From: Pseudoscleropodium purum
Lineage: Eukaryota; Streptophyta; Bryopsida; Hypnales; Brachytheciaceae
Direction: 5' to 3'
Length of the DNA stretch: 64,000 bases
Assembly: GCA_963969395.1 (NCBI GenBank)
Contig: OZ017798.1
Coordinates: forward strand, 21,072,173 to 21,136,172
Shown here: piece after piece, positions 24,463 through 35,174 of the stretch
Layout of the letters: the number at the start of each line of letters is the position of its first letter
Numbering within the stretch: position 1 is the first letter of the stretch
Position numbers and translations under genes: made by a program
Notes under the pieces: model-generated
Databases searched by the model: none
Seen by the model: only the letters and a program-made list of their open reading frames with translations
What the model was told of the DNA's origin: nothing

Positions 24463-25010
24463 CAAAGCCTTACTAAATTACTATTTTTAGTATTTTTAAC
24501 ACCATTTTTTGAATTCAATTTTTAGCATTAGAAATTTGATTTTGAAAATGATTGATTATGAGTTTTCTATTCAAGATTTTGTGCAAGGGTGTCCATTGCA
24601 AACCTTGATTTTTTAGTATTGAAGGCTTTTGGAATTGAACATCAAATGTATTAGATCTTAGAGAAAGAATCACATTAGAAATTCATTTAAATAAATTGTA
24701 AAGTAGATTTTGAGAAGTTGTAAGTTGATTGGAATTATATGTATTATGTCCTTTAACCATATATTTTTTTGTTGACCTCAATTTTAGTCTTGACGTGTGA
24801 AAAGAGGATTAAAGACTTCAAATCACTTTGACAATTTTAACACGCACCTTCATGATCAAATATTGTAATCTTTCAAATCACAAGTGATATTGTTGTATTT
24901 TTTTCCATGTGGTCTTTTCCATGTCTAATTTGAATTTGTATGGTTATGGTTTGAATTTACTATTGGACTATTTTTTGTTATGATTGTTTGTTGTCTATAA
25001 CTTTCCCACT
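24463..25010. other. AT-rich spacer, nothing recognised
   Basis: No coding frame, RNA gene or clear repeat is seen between the end of R1b and the inverted repeat at 25,011. Confidence 0.5.
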
Positions 25011-25256
25011 TACATCACAAAGTTTAGACCCTACAATTTGTCAACAATTATCATGTGGTTATTATTGTTACATGGGTTCACACATAAATTACAGTTTATT
25101 GCATCATTACAATGCATTACTTGCAATTGCATCGTAACAATGCAAAGTAATGCATCACAATGATGCGATAAATTGCAAATAACATGCAAATCCATGAAAC
25201 AACAATAACCACATGATAATTGTTGATAAATTATAGGGTCTAAACTTTGTGATGTA
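25011..25256. mobile_element. Imperfect hairpin element, ~115-nt arms
   Basis: TACATCACAAAGTTTAGACC at 25,011 is mirrored by GGTCTAAACTTTGTGATGTA ending at 25,256. Pairing continues inward with scattered mismatches through ATCATGTGGTTATTATTGTT against AACAATAACCACATGATAAT, and on to TTGCATCATTACAATGCATT. A loop of roughly 10-15 bases remains. The many dispersed mismatches suggest an old MITE-like foldback or a miRNA-like locus. Confidence 0.65.
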
Positions 25257-25559
25257 TGTCTAAACACCATGAAACAAAATTTGACAATTCATGCACCCTT
25301 CTTCCCCAAATTATTCTTACCGATACCAAGAACACAAGTAAATGATAGATTCTCCAAGACATCCATAATTTAGGATAATTTAAGAACAAAAAATAATTGA
25401 GAAATCCATCATTTTCACATTGTATGTCCAAATGCCATGAAACAAAGTGCCTTGTGTCATTGCCATAGTCATTGGGATGTCATTTGTATGCATGAAAAAG
25501 TGACGGCTTTGCTTTCTTTAGTTTCCTTAAATAAAAAAATAAAAAAAATATTCTAATTT

Positions 25560-25990
25560 CTAATTCATACACATTCTCCCTCACAATGTCGCGCATTTTT
25601 CTTTGATTGCACCAGTGCCATTTTGTCTTGCATTTTGTCATGGATATCTTGGTACTCTTGAATGAATTGGTTCCTTAGTAGCTCCTTGAAACTAGCCCAA
25701 TCAAGGTTTTTTTTCCTCTTCCATGTTTTCCTCTTTACCATGCCAAAGTATGTTCTTTCAAGAAAATCATTACAATGGTGATCTTGTCTTCTCGGGTGCG
25801 TGTTGAACTTCAAAATACAATTCCAACTCTATAGAAAATCTTTAATCTTGTATGCCTTGCCCATCCTTGTGAATGAAAAAGGCATGTTGGTATTGTACAA
25901 CTTATGAGATGAAGAGTTTGAGTCCTTCTCTTTTAAGCTCTCTAATTTCGCCTTGTATCTTTCAAATAGTTTTGAAATAAAAAAATTTCA
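25560..25990 (-). pseudogene. Retrotransposon gag-like remnant
   Basis: Read on the minus strand, this holds a charged segment with LDWASFKELLRNQFIQEY (about 25,640-25,700). It resembles the W-x-x-F-K-x-L-L-R-x-Q-F signature in the capsid region of plant LTR-retrotransposon Gag proteins. It continues upstream as ...MPFSFTRMGKAYKIKDFL, interrupted by an in-frame TAG. No reverse transcriptase, integrase or LTR is seen nearby. The assignment rests on this short pattern only, so it is tentative. Confidence 0.4.
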
Positions 25991-26339
25991 ATTCTCCACA
26001 GGGTTGTTAGTGTTTGACAAGTGCAATTATTTCTAGAGCTCTAAAAAGCTAGTGAAAAAACCGAATTTGTCTAGAAACAAAATAATTTGGCTAGAAAATG
26101 ATGACAATTTATGAAGCTTTTTGCCAAAAAACTTCAAATTAAGAAAAAAATCTTAGATGAAATCTCTAGATTGTTGATGAAAATGAAATTTTAGGTATGT
26201 GATATATACTAATGTGATATTTTCTATCCAAGATGTAGATGAATGTTGAAATTTGGAGCACCATTATACCATTTTATATCACCAGTTTGGCACTTGATAA
26301 AAAATGAAAAAGAAAATGCCCTGGTCCAGTGTCTCTGAG

Positions 26340-27176
26340 TAATGGCAGGGTTGATGGCAGGGTTGATACCAGGGCTGATACTAGCCCTGTTTCAAGTATT
26401 CGATTACCCGGAATGGACACTTTCTAGAATTGTCTTCTGCACGTTGTTGCGGGACAATTGTTGGTGGTCAGTTTCGATTCAGACCGGCGGGGACTTAAGT
26501 AGAAGACAAGGTGAGAAGCCTTGGAGAAATGTTGCGGCGAATTGAGAAACAGTAGTGCTTGCGATCAATCTGCTCAGTTGGGCGGTGTGTTCTCTGTCTT
26601 TTTGGAAACTCCGCCAATGTTTTTCCTGGATCTGTTTGTGTTTGGTTGGGTGGTGTGAATTCGTCAGAGTTGTATGCAAAGATTGACGAGCTGGTTTTGA
26701 AAGAAGATTGTGCCCTTTTTTCTTTTTGATCTCCTGGAAATCGATGCAAGGGGGTTGTTGGGTTTAGGGTTGAAGCAATGTCTGTTTTGAAACTTTTGGG
26801 TGGGCATTGTGATTGACGTTCGCGCATTGGACGCTTGGGAAGTTCTGAGGTGCGGTGGGTGTGATTTTCTAAACTACTTCTGCGATTTTTCTGTCAGAAT
26901 TTTTCGGGTGATTGATTGGGTGATGATGGGATTTATATTTCAGGTCAATCAAAGTCGGAGGGTTGACCTTGTTTTAGTGAAAAAATTAGAGTGAGCCTAA
27001 TGAATAGTGCATTGATTAAGTGTTGGCAAGCCTGCTTTTTGGTGGTTCAATCACGAGTGTTGAAATGATGAATAACTCCAATGTGTGGATATGTTTTTAT
27101 CTTTCTTTGCAGATTTTTAGCTAATTTGATCAAACGAAAGGACTTGAATGCTTGAGCTATTCTGAACCCTGCGGCT
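26340..27176 (+). promoter_or_regulatory. Promoter and leader of the saposin/canopy-like gene
   Basis: Composition becomes GC-richer from 26,340. A telobox-like GTTTAGGGTT lies at about 26,759. A pyrimidine-rich acceptor (TTATCTTTCTTTGCAG) ends at 27,112, so the last leader exon probably starts at 27,113. A short upstream ORF (ATG CTT GAG CTA TTC TGA) lies just before the main ATG, at about 27,148. The transcription start cannot be fixed. Confidence 0.4.
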
Positions 27177-29698
27177 ATGACTTCTTGCCAAGTCTCCGCG
27201 ATCTTGCTGCTGGTTGTAGCCGGCATACTCATCTCCGGTTTGGGACATGCGGAAGCCAAGAAGGAAATAATCACAGCGAGAAAGGACGACATTCCATTCA
27301 TCAAATGCAGCGTGTGTGAGGCCATCGCGAAGCAGCTGGTGCGGCGAGTCAAGGAAAAACGTGAGAAGTCTGCTTCCAAGAAGGTACACTTGATTTCGAA
27401 GCACTCCATTGATTTTTCAAATTCAATCTAAATACAGTGTATCGAAAGTTGTTGACATTTGCTTCGCGTGTTTCAAGGGATCTTAGTATGAGTCGGCTTT
27501 CTGCAGATTTCTGAGTTTGAGATTATCGATGTTGCTGAGAATATATGCAACATGAAGAAAGAGGAGAGCGACTGGATTTTAAAAGTGGACATTGTGGAGA
27601 AAGGCGACAAGCTTCAGGTAGGGTAATCTAGAATTTATATGGAGTTTAATTTGTCGATTGTTGTTGGGGAACTATACCTTGCCGAATGAAATTCTCCGTT
27701 TTTATGGAGTTTGTGTTTAGCTAGTCGGATTCGACTCGTATGCAGGAATCGTCTTTTAATATTGGTGTTGGTTTGGACTTGTGGTCCTCTTGCAGCTGGT
27801 AGAGCAACCGGTGGAAGGGGTTTGCAAGACGGAGTGCAAAACTATAGAACGAGCTTGTCAAGAGGTATGTATTGGCGTCCTCTTTGTTTTACTGTCCACA
27901 ATGTCATGCTCATTAACCCTTATGTGAGCAAACAAAAAATAGAAAGTCCTCTCTGAAGCTAACTGTTGATTATAGTAACTTCAACAACCATATTTCTATC
28001 ATTAAAAACTGTGTAGTATGATATCTTTTTTCTATTGGGACATTTTGTTACCCTCGTTGAATCTTCCTAAATGATTGCAATTGAGTGCAATTCTTCTTCT
28101 GATCTATGACATAGGTAATGGGAGATCATGACACTGATGTTGCTGAATATCTTTACAAAGCTGGAGCAACGCGAGCTGGTGTGGTAAAGCTGCTGTGCAA
28201 AGATTTGAGTAAAGCCTGTGTAGGCAAACTACCTCGGTTGCCCAAGGTACTACTAGTTACTTCACAAACCTTAATATTACACGTGTATTTGATTGATATT
28301 ACATATTGCGGGGATTTCTTTGTCTCTTGCCAATGCTTCTTTTGAGGGTCGAATTGACGGGCATGCAGACCTGTTTGTTAGCAAGTTTGAGATTGCAGTC
28401 GACAGCGTCATTTGGGTCTGTTCATTTCAGTTTGAACTCCTTGTCAACTGTTAGAGTTTTGGGTTTTGGATGAACAGGACAGAGTGGCAGGCGAAGCTTT
28501 CACGCCAAAAGAAGGCAAAGAAGCTGAAATGGAGAAGCTCATGCGTTCTCTCAATGTAAGTTCAAATGAATCAACGATTGTCTGGTACTCAATTTTACTT
28601 GCAGTGAAAGTCATTTACTCTCTCTTTCAACTCCATTTTGCATATCATACTTGGTTGGTATCAATATGGCAATACATCATATTTGCAGGACATGCCAGGG
28701 GCACCTGGAATGAAAATGTTCTCAAGAGAAGAGCTTCAAAAAAATCCTAGCTTAATGACTGATGGTGCTCCTCACGATCCTGATGCGGATGACGAGGACG
28801 ACGACGAAGATGACGACGAAGATGTTGTTGAGACGAGTCAGGTATCTGGTTCAATGTCCACCGTTTTGCATATTCCATGTCTTTCCGATGATGATTCGTG
28901 TGCTGCAGTGTGCTTACTGTATAATACATGTTTATTAACGCTCTGCAACATAGCCATTGTAGCAATCTTCTACTTCTAGATGCATTTGCACAGTATTTGA
29001 TAAAATCTAAATTTACCTTACTGATAGTATCGTATCTTTAAGCTGCACTGCTTCTACATTTGCATCTCTTTTTCATGTCTCCCTAAACCCCTAAAGTACC
29101 ATTAATCGGCCATTAGCCCTCGCACGTTTCTAGCTGTCTTGAGTGGGTCACATGAAGACTTCTTTTTCCATTTAAAAGCCAAATAAATTGACAAACACAA
29201 GTAATGTTCTTGACTAATTCCAGTGATAATTTTTTTTACCTTTCTGAGTTATATTGTTCACAAAACATCAATCGAACTAATCGTTTTTTAACCATGAATC
29301 CTTCGGTTTTAGGGGTTAAATTCCTATCTATGTGGAGGACTGCTACGGCCATCACATAAATTGGAGCCTCTACAAGTTTGCAAGTAGCTCAGATTCCATT
29401 TTTTTTTTTTTTTTGAACAGTGATTTGGTTTCACTAGATGAGTGGTCTGATACCTATCTTGGTGATCTAAATCTTGCAGGAGAAAAAACCAGCGGTGGAG
29501 ACGTGGACTGCTAAACTCGGGACTCGCATTGGAACCCAGACAGAGAGGCTAATGCAGACTACAGTGAAGAGTGTGATCAAGGCAGCACGTGCCATTTCCA
29601 GGTGGTGGTATGGCAAGAAGAAACCAGCTAGAAAATCGTCCTCCCCCTCCAGTGGCAGAAGAAAGTCGAGTTCAGAGGCTAGTTCAGGGGAGCTCTGA
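27177..29698 (+). CDS. Saposin-B/canopy-like ER luminal protein
   Basis: Seven coding exons, all joined in phase 0 by GT-AG introns: 27,177-27,383, 27,507-27,617, 27,796-27,864, 28,115-28,246, 28,478-28,555, 28,689-28,841 and 29,480-29,698. The product is 322 aa. It has a signal peptide (about 1-26, hydrophobic core ILLLVVAGILISGL). A saposin-like domain follows with eight cysteines (44, 47, 83, 116, 120, 127, 157, 164) opening with the pattern CSVCEAIAKQL, as in DUF3456 (canopy / TLR4-regulator, MIR-interacting MSAP) proteins. Next come a conserved DMPGAPGMKMFSREEL segment at 200-215, an acidic Asp/Glu run (229-245) and a basic Ser/Lys-rich tail. Family members are ER luminal folding or chaperone-like proteins, and the plant members are little studied. 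The tail ends SSGEL, not a clear KDEL/HDEL. The gene is intact; function is by family only. Confidence 0.85.
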
Positions 29699-29778
29699 TC
29701 TTTTAGTTTCTATTTGGGTGGGCTTTCTTTGGTGTTGGAAGTCGCGAGCTTCGGCACTGGCGATGTGTATGGCGTACT

Positions 29779-29784
29779 AATAAA
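29779..29784 (+). terminator. Poly(A) signal of the saposin/canopy-like gene
   Basis: AATAAA lies 81 bases after the stop codon, in a typical 3' UTR position and before the GT-rich stretch CACTTGTGTTTTCC. The cleavage site is inferred. Confidence 0.6.
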
Positions 29785-29938
29785 GTCATCCCAAACACTT
29801 GTGTTTTCCTATTTGGGGTCTTATTATAAGCTTACCGTTGTAGCTGGTTGTGTGTTGTGGAAATGTCGTATGCTGCCGTTTTAGTGTATATTTTCTTTAG
29901 TTATCTGTCAATGATCGAATAGTCTTCTTCATCAATCG

Positions 29939-30011
29939 GACCGTGTGGCCCAATGGATAAGGCGCTTGCCTACGGAGCAAGAGATTCTGGGTTCGATCCC
30001 CAGCATGGTCG
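29939..30011 (+). tRNA. tRNA-Arg (anticodon ACG)
   Basis: A 73-nt cloverleaf. The acceptor stem is GACCGTG/CATGGTC with one G:U pair, the D arm is GCC...GGC, and the anticodon stem is CTTGC/GCAAG with loop CTACGGA (anticodon ACG, wobble A read as inosine for CGN arginine codons). The T arm is CTGGG TTCGATC CCCAG and the discriminator is G. No CCA is encoded and there is no intron, as for most plant nuclear tRNA genes. A CAA motif lies 4-6 bases upstream (29,933-29,935), a usual plant Pol III start context. There is no T-run terminator after the gene; the next tRNA begins 6 bases later. Confidence 0.95.
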
Positions 30012-30017
30012 GAGGGC

Positions 30018-30099
30018 GTCAATTTGGCCGAGTGGTTAAGGCGGCAGACTCGAAATCTGCTGGGGTTTCCCCGCGCAGGTTCAAATCCTGCAGTTGACG
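30018..30099 (+). tRNA. tRNA-Ser (anticodon CGA)
   Basis: An 82-nt class II tRNA. The acceptor stem is GTCAATT/AGTTGAC with one wobble, the anticodon stem is GCAGA/TCTGC with loop CTCGAAA (anticodon CGA, codon UCG), and there is a long variable arm (TGGGGTTTCCCC). The T arm is GCAGG TTCAAAT CCTGC and the discriminator is G. The gene follows tRNA-Arg after a 6-base spacer (GAGGGC) with no CAA start motif and no T run. A TTTT Pol III stop lies at 30,115-30,118. The arrangement suggests one dicistronic transcript. Confidence 0.95.
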
Positions 30100-30114
30100 A
30101 TCTGATGCAGTGTG

Positions 30115-30118
30115 TTTT
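30115..30118 (+). terminator. Pol III terminator after the tRNA pair
   Basis: TTTT, 16 bases past the tRNA-Ser end, is the first run of four T after either tRNA gene. Confidence 0.7.
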
Positions 30119-31164
30119 CCTATTCTGATTCTGTTTTTGAAGAAAATTTCAAACGAAACGCAAAAATTGGATCATCTAATTTGCTACTAACGTAAACCTT
30201 CCTATGACAAGCAGAATGGTTGGGTTGCCATGTTTACATTTTTGAAAAATATTAAAAAATTTCCATACCAAGATAAACTTGAAGGATGGAGAGAGCCACT
30301 GTGCTGCCCAATTTGCCTAAAACAGTCTATAGATTACCTCAAAATCACCAAAGAGTATACACATAATGGTCAGATTTGACCACTTGAAGAAGTCTCAAAA
30401 TTTTCCAACATGGTGACAATATTTTTTCACATGGACATAACATAAAGGAATAAAAAAGTTAGTTCTTCTAATGAATTTATACTAGAAAAGTAGAAGGTCC
30501 TAATACAATCACTAATAACTTTGTTACCATGGGCAATTTGCAATCCAAGGCCTTTTGGGGTTTATGAACATCATTGCTTTTGAAGGTTTGAATTTCACTA
30601 AGGTATAGAAATCTCAACCATTCAATCTTGTAGTGTAAAAACTCACCTTAAATTGAATGTTGAGTTTAGAAGGAAGTATTTTCATTTTCATTTATTAACT
30701 TCTTGGATTGATATGAAATTTTAATCATACAAACTAAACTAGTATGTGCAAAGCCATTCCCCCCAAAATAATTAGAAACTTTGAATTACTTCCATTTGAA
30801 TTGCTCTCAAACATTCTCCTCCAAAAAATAATTGGAAACATGAAGTTAACTTTGATTTGTTCCTATTCAAATTGCTCTTAAACATTGAGAACAACTTGGA
30901 TTGTCATGAAAATTTTAATATAATAATTAGACTTTTAGGAGTATATAAAATTCTAGACTTCAAGGGGAACATAAAAATTTTAGTACAATAGCTAGACTTC
31001 AATTTTCATGAAAATTTTAATAAGCGTGAATTTTATTAAAATGGCGCTATTCCATATGTCATTTTCACACCTTGACATCTAGGACTAGGACAAGTATACA
31101 CTGCTCCCAAACATTCATAACTTGGATTGACATGAAATTTTTACTACAATAACTAAACAATCCA
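30119..31164. other. AT-rich spacer, nothing recognised
   Basis: No gene or structured RNA is seen. Degenerate phrases recur (TTGCTCT.AAACATT, GGATTGATATGAAATTTTAAT), so the stretch is probably made of old repeat copies. Confidence 0.4.
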
Positions 31165-31690
31165 ACTACATGTCATGCAATGACTTTTTAAGCATATCCA
31201 ATTGCAATGATTTTTCCTGTGCCTTCAAGATACTCCTTAGGCATATGCTATGTGAAAATATAAAAGAAAAAAATGAAAATTCTATTTTTAGTGAATTTCT
31301 AAAAATCTCTACGTTGCCAAAAAAAACATTATTTAGACCTCTAGGGGTTAAATTTTAACTTAACTCCTAGAAATAAAATGAAAATTCTAAGTACATGTTA
31401 TGCAATGACTTTTTAACCATGTAGTTCAATTGAAAGGTGTTTATAAGATTTTTTGTGATGCTCCTTGGGCATATGCTATGTGAAAATATGAAAGAAAAAA
31501 AATAAAAATTCTATTCTTAGTGAGTTTCTAAAAATCTCTATATTGTCAAAAAAACAATATTTAGACCTTTAAGGGTTAAATTTTGACTTAACCCCTAGAA
31601 AAAAATGAAAATTCTATTCTTAATGAATTGCTAAAAATCTCTATGTTGCTTAAAAATAGTATTGAAACCTCTAGGGGGTAAATTTTAACC
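31165..31690. repeat. Tandem repeat, ~225 bp, about 2.4 units
   Basis: Units start near 31,170 and 31,395, with a partial third near 31,600. Shared phrases are CATGTYATGCAATGACTTTT, GGCATATGCTATGTGAAAAT and AAAAATCTCTA.RTTG, followed by a GGGGTTAAATTTT block. It lies immediately upstream of R2b. A diverged relative occurs near 57,300-57,540. Confidence 0.6.
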
Positions 31691-31803
31691 TACTTTTTTA
31701 TTTTTCAAATTTTCACATTTAAATTAAAATTAAACAAGAATAGTATGGTAGAGAATGAAGCTTTAACAATCTTAATCCTAATATATCTGTCACTCATTGC
31801 TTC

Positions 31804-34233
31804 ATGGAGATGCATTTGTTCCCATATCACTTGTTTCCTACCACATTCAAACTCTTGCACATGCAAGAACTGCATTTATTCAAAGTCAACTCCCTTATTT
31901 CAAATTAGTCTCTACTACCTTGTCTAAGTGCAACTCCATTACAATAGTTGTAGCAATCCAAGAGATTATGGCTTATAATTTTTAGTAGAACATCCCTATC
32001 CATGTTAAATATATCATTGAGTCTTTTTTGAATTTGTCATTTAACCTATACGGCTATACTTGATCTTGTATCTTGCAAGTTCTTGAGTCACAACTTGTCC
32101 TAACCTTTGGTGGATGAAGTCATTCACGATGATTATGTCACAACTTTTGTCATGACGACTAATGGATGAACTAATTTATGATGAATTAGGGACTAGTGTA
32201 GATAGATATCTCTAAATGGTGGATTTGTGCACTAGAGTTAAATAATTCCATTGGGATGACTAGTACACTAGAGTGCCTAAAGATAAATGGCTGCTAGATA
32301 AAAATAAGTATGCTAGAAAATCAAGATTTGGATAAGATATGAATTCATATAAAGAATACCTTTAGGTATGATTAGGACTTTTACTTTAATGGATGATTCT
32401 AGATAGAACCAATACTAGAAAGCTAAAGGTAAACTTAAGTCCTAGTCTATTTTAAGGACTCATAATCTTTTACTTTTGATAGTCTCTATTATATAAGGTG
32501 GTTTGAGCTCCTTGTAAAAGCATTTTTGTTTTATATCTATATTTTGGTGTTCTTAATTGTAGTTCATTGTGAGAAGTCTAGACTCAACCTTTTCTTTCTT
32601 TTCTTTTTCATAGCAATGATGAAGGCTAGCAAATTGTTATTTGAGCGGATGCATACAAGGTTGCCTTTCAGTGCACCCAAACAGGTTTCATCATCCTCAA
32701 GTAGTGTGCAACCAAACCATGTGCATTTGGGGATCAAAATATTTTCAACACTTGCAAAAAGTTTTGTGATGAGTTATGCAATACCTTATACTGCGGTACA
32801 TATGTATCTGGACTATCGGTACAACCAGGACTTTGCACGAGAAAAGGCCCAGAATTACAAACTCAGGGACTACATCTCTACCTTGGAAACTGATTATGAG
32901 AGATTTGTCAAGCTCGACATTCCCCAGCTCAAGGACGAAGCTTCCAAGCTTAAGGACGAAGCTTCCAAGGTTTATACCCAACTTTGTGAACTTGATGGTC
33001 ACGTCTCTGCCTTGAAGGGAGAGGGAAAAGTTTGATCAAGAGAGTGGAAAGACAGTTCTTTCTTTAGAGTAGTCTTCAAAATTAATTCTGCAATTGAGCA
33101 CACAATCTGTATGCACATTTTCATTTTTGTTCAACACAAAACGACTATGCATACAATTTCCTCACTTGTCCTCACTCCATGGCTTGATCTTTTACATACT
33201 TCAAATCCATCCCTTGACTCCAAATTTTCCTCTACTATATTTTGTAAGTTTGATTCCATTCCGGCGGTTGCATAATAATATGAGAGATTGGGGTTTCAAA
33301 CATTTGGCAGAACATTTTTGTTTGCAATGAACCTGTCATATAGCATTCCTTTCTTTTTCTTTGAAGAATAGCTTCAGTAAGGTCATGCATAGTTGAATCT
33401 TGAAAGACTAGGTGCCTTAACCCCTAAAGCTGCAAAGATGCGAACATTGTTTTTTTCCTACAACATAGCATTTTTTGGCAACTCGCTACAAATGGATTTT
33501 TCATTTTTTTTCCTTGAAATTTTCACACAACATGTGCCAAGGATGCAAACATTGTTTTTTTGTCGCAACATAGTGTTTTTTGGCAACTCACTACAAACGA
33601 AATTTTCATTTTTTTTTTTCTTTGAAATTTTCACACAACATGTGCCAAGGACTAGTTTGAAGGTACAACAATTTTCATAACTTTTGACTACATGGTTAAA
33701 AAGTTATTGCATGATGTAGCTTGGCATTCAAGCAAACCACATAGCTCAAAAAATTTCTTTAAAAATCATTTTTGAAATAAATTTGTTTATTTGAAAATTA
33801 TTCTTTTGATATTTTAATATATATATATATATATTTTTTTAGATTTGCATATTAGCCAAAAGTCCAACAACCCTTGACATGGCCAAAATTCTCTCTAATG
33901 GGTTAATGCCTAAATCTTTTTTTTTTAATGGTTGCATGTTTTTCTTGATATTTATCTACAAATATCTAGTTTATTTGACTTTCATCAAATTTTTCATACA
34001 AGAAGTTTGTTTTTGGTAGATTCAAGTATCACTATATTTTTGACAAAAGGGGAGGAATTGTCCACAATGTGACCATGGCTTTTTAAAAGTTTTTTATAAA
34101 GTGTTGAAGTGGCAATATAAAATGTCATAGTTTTGCTTTAGATTTCACTGTTCATCCACATATTGGATAGAAAATATCACATTAGCACAATTCACATGTG
34201 TATGATTATGTTTTCATCCACAATTAGACAACT
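31804..34233 (+). repeat. Repeat block R2, copy b (carries coiled-coil gene)
   Basis: The direct copy of 20,360-22,866; after small indels near the left edge the offset is exactly 11,434 bases from 20,787 through the ATG. R1 sequence does not flank this copy, so either R2 alone moved or an adjacent R1 was lost. There is no TG...CA or other LTR signature at the block ends. Confidence 0.85.
32616..33035 (+). CDS. Small coiled-coil protein, R2 family copy b (139 aa)
   Basis: Homologue of the gene at 21,182-21,622, with the same start context, TATA box (32,490-32,497) and stop. Family and function are unrecognised. It has the same layout: Lys/Ser-rich N-terminus, hydrophobic stretch, charged linker, coiled coil. 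It carries two LKDEASK heptads instead of three (a 21-base difference). Against copy a I count 32 base differences in 420 aligned coding bases, 22 of them in codons 52-86. Twenty codons change the amino acid and eight are silent. The next 334 bases after the stop are identical. The frame is fully open. Either both copies are under unusual selection or one acquired its middle part from a third relative. Confidence 0.6.
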   Translation: MMKASKLLFERMHTRLPFSAPKQVSSSSSSVQPNHVHLGIKIFSTLAKSFVMSYAIPYTAVHMYLDYRYNQDFAREKAQNYKLRDYISTLETDYERFVKLDIPQLKDEASKLKDEASKVYTQLCELDGHVSALKGEGKV

Positions 34234-35170
34234 TCATCTAAGATTTTTTTTAATTTGAATTTTTTGGCAAAATACTTTATGATTTGTTGCTTTTTTTTTG
34301 GCCAACTTAATTTTTTGTGACGTAATTTGGCACTGTAATAACAAAAAAAAACCAAGATATGACCTTGATGTTTTGATATTAAGCAATTCATCTATTAGTA
34401 ACAATAATTCCTATTTCTATGTATATTTTCTACAATGGCTAATGCAATTCCATGCTCTCACTTCTATTAAATATTCAAATATCATGTCATCATGAGAATC
34501 AACATCATTTGCATATTTGTCAAATTTTGAATATTTTAAATTCTATAGTTTTCAACTTCTTTATTTTCTATTTACAACAATCTAAAATGATTTGTACAAA
34601 TATGCCAAGGCACAAAGTTTTTTAGAAGTTCTAGGAAATATTTGACAAAATGTTTAGTAGTCTATATTACGGCCCACAAAACCAAGTTTTAGACATTGCT
34701 AATTTTGAAATTAATTTTCTTTCAAGTTAAAAATAGTTTTTTTTTCCAAACCCTAATAGGTAATAAATGTATTCTATATCGCATAAATGTATTCTATATC
34801 GCATAATATAACTTTTGGATATCTAGTTTTGAACTTTACCCATGGATGATGCTTATGGTATGGTTGTTTGAATGAAAAAGTTTCAAATATATATTCAATT
34901 TTGTTCATTTGTATAGATGTGAAAATTAAAATTCCATTAGGTCATTGGTGGCTTGGTGGGTGTGCCTTGATCCGTTCAAATAATCTAGTGTAGGGAACAC
35001 GAGAGGGAATGTGGAGACATGAGAGGGATTCATATTTTTGTCATGGATTTGAGCATTTGGAGATGCACAAGTGCGAATGTTGCATCTTCTAGAGGGGTAG
35101 CAAGACTGGCATGAGCAAAAAATCTTTGGACATGCGACTGCAATTGGAGTCCAGACACACGTTTGATTGC
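34234..35170. other. AT-rich spacer, nothing recognised
   Basis: No coding or RNA gene is seen. A 20-base tandem duplication (AATGTATTCTATATCGCATA) lies at about 34,766-34,805. Confidence 0.45.
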
Positions 35171-35174
35171 TGTT

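Noticed and set aside
20360..34233. R2a and R2b as the two LTRs of a very large retrotransposon
   Set aside because: There is no TG...CA ends, primer-binding site or pol genes between them, and the interior holds a normal plant gene and tRNAs. Each R2 copy has its own TATA box and ORF.
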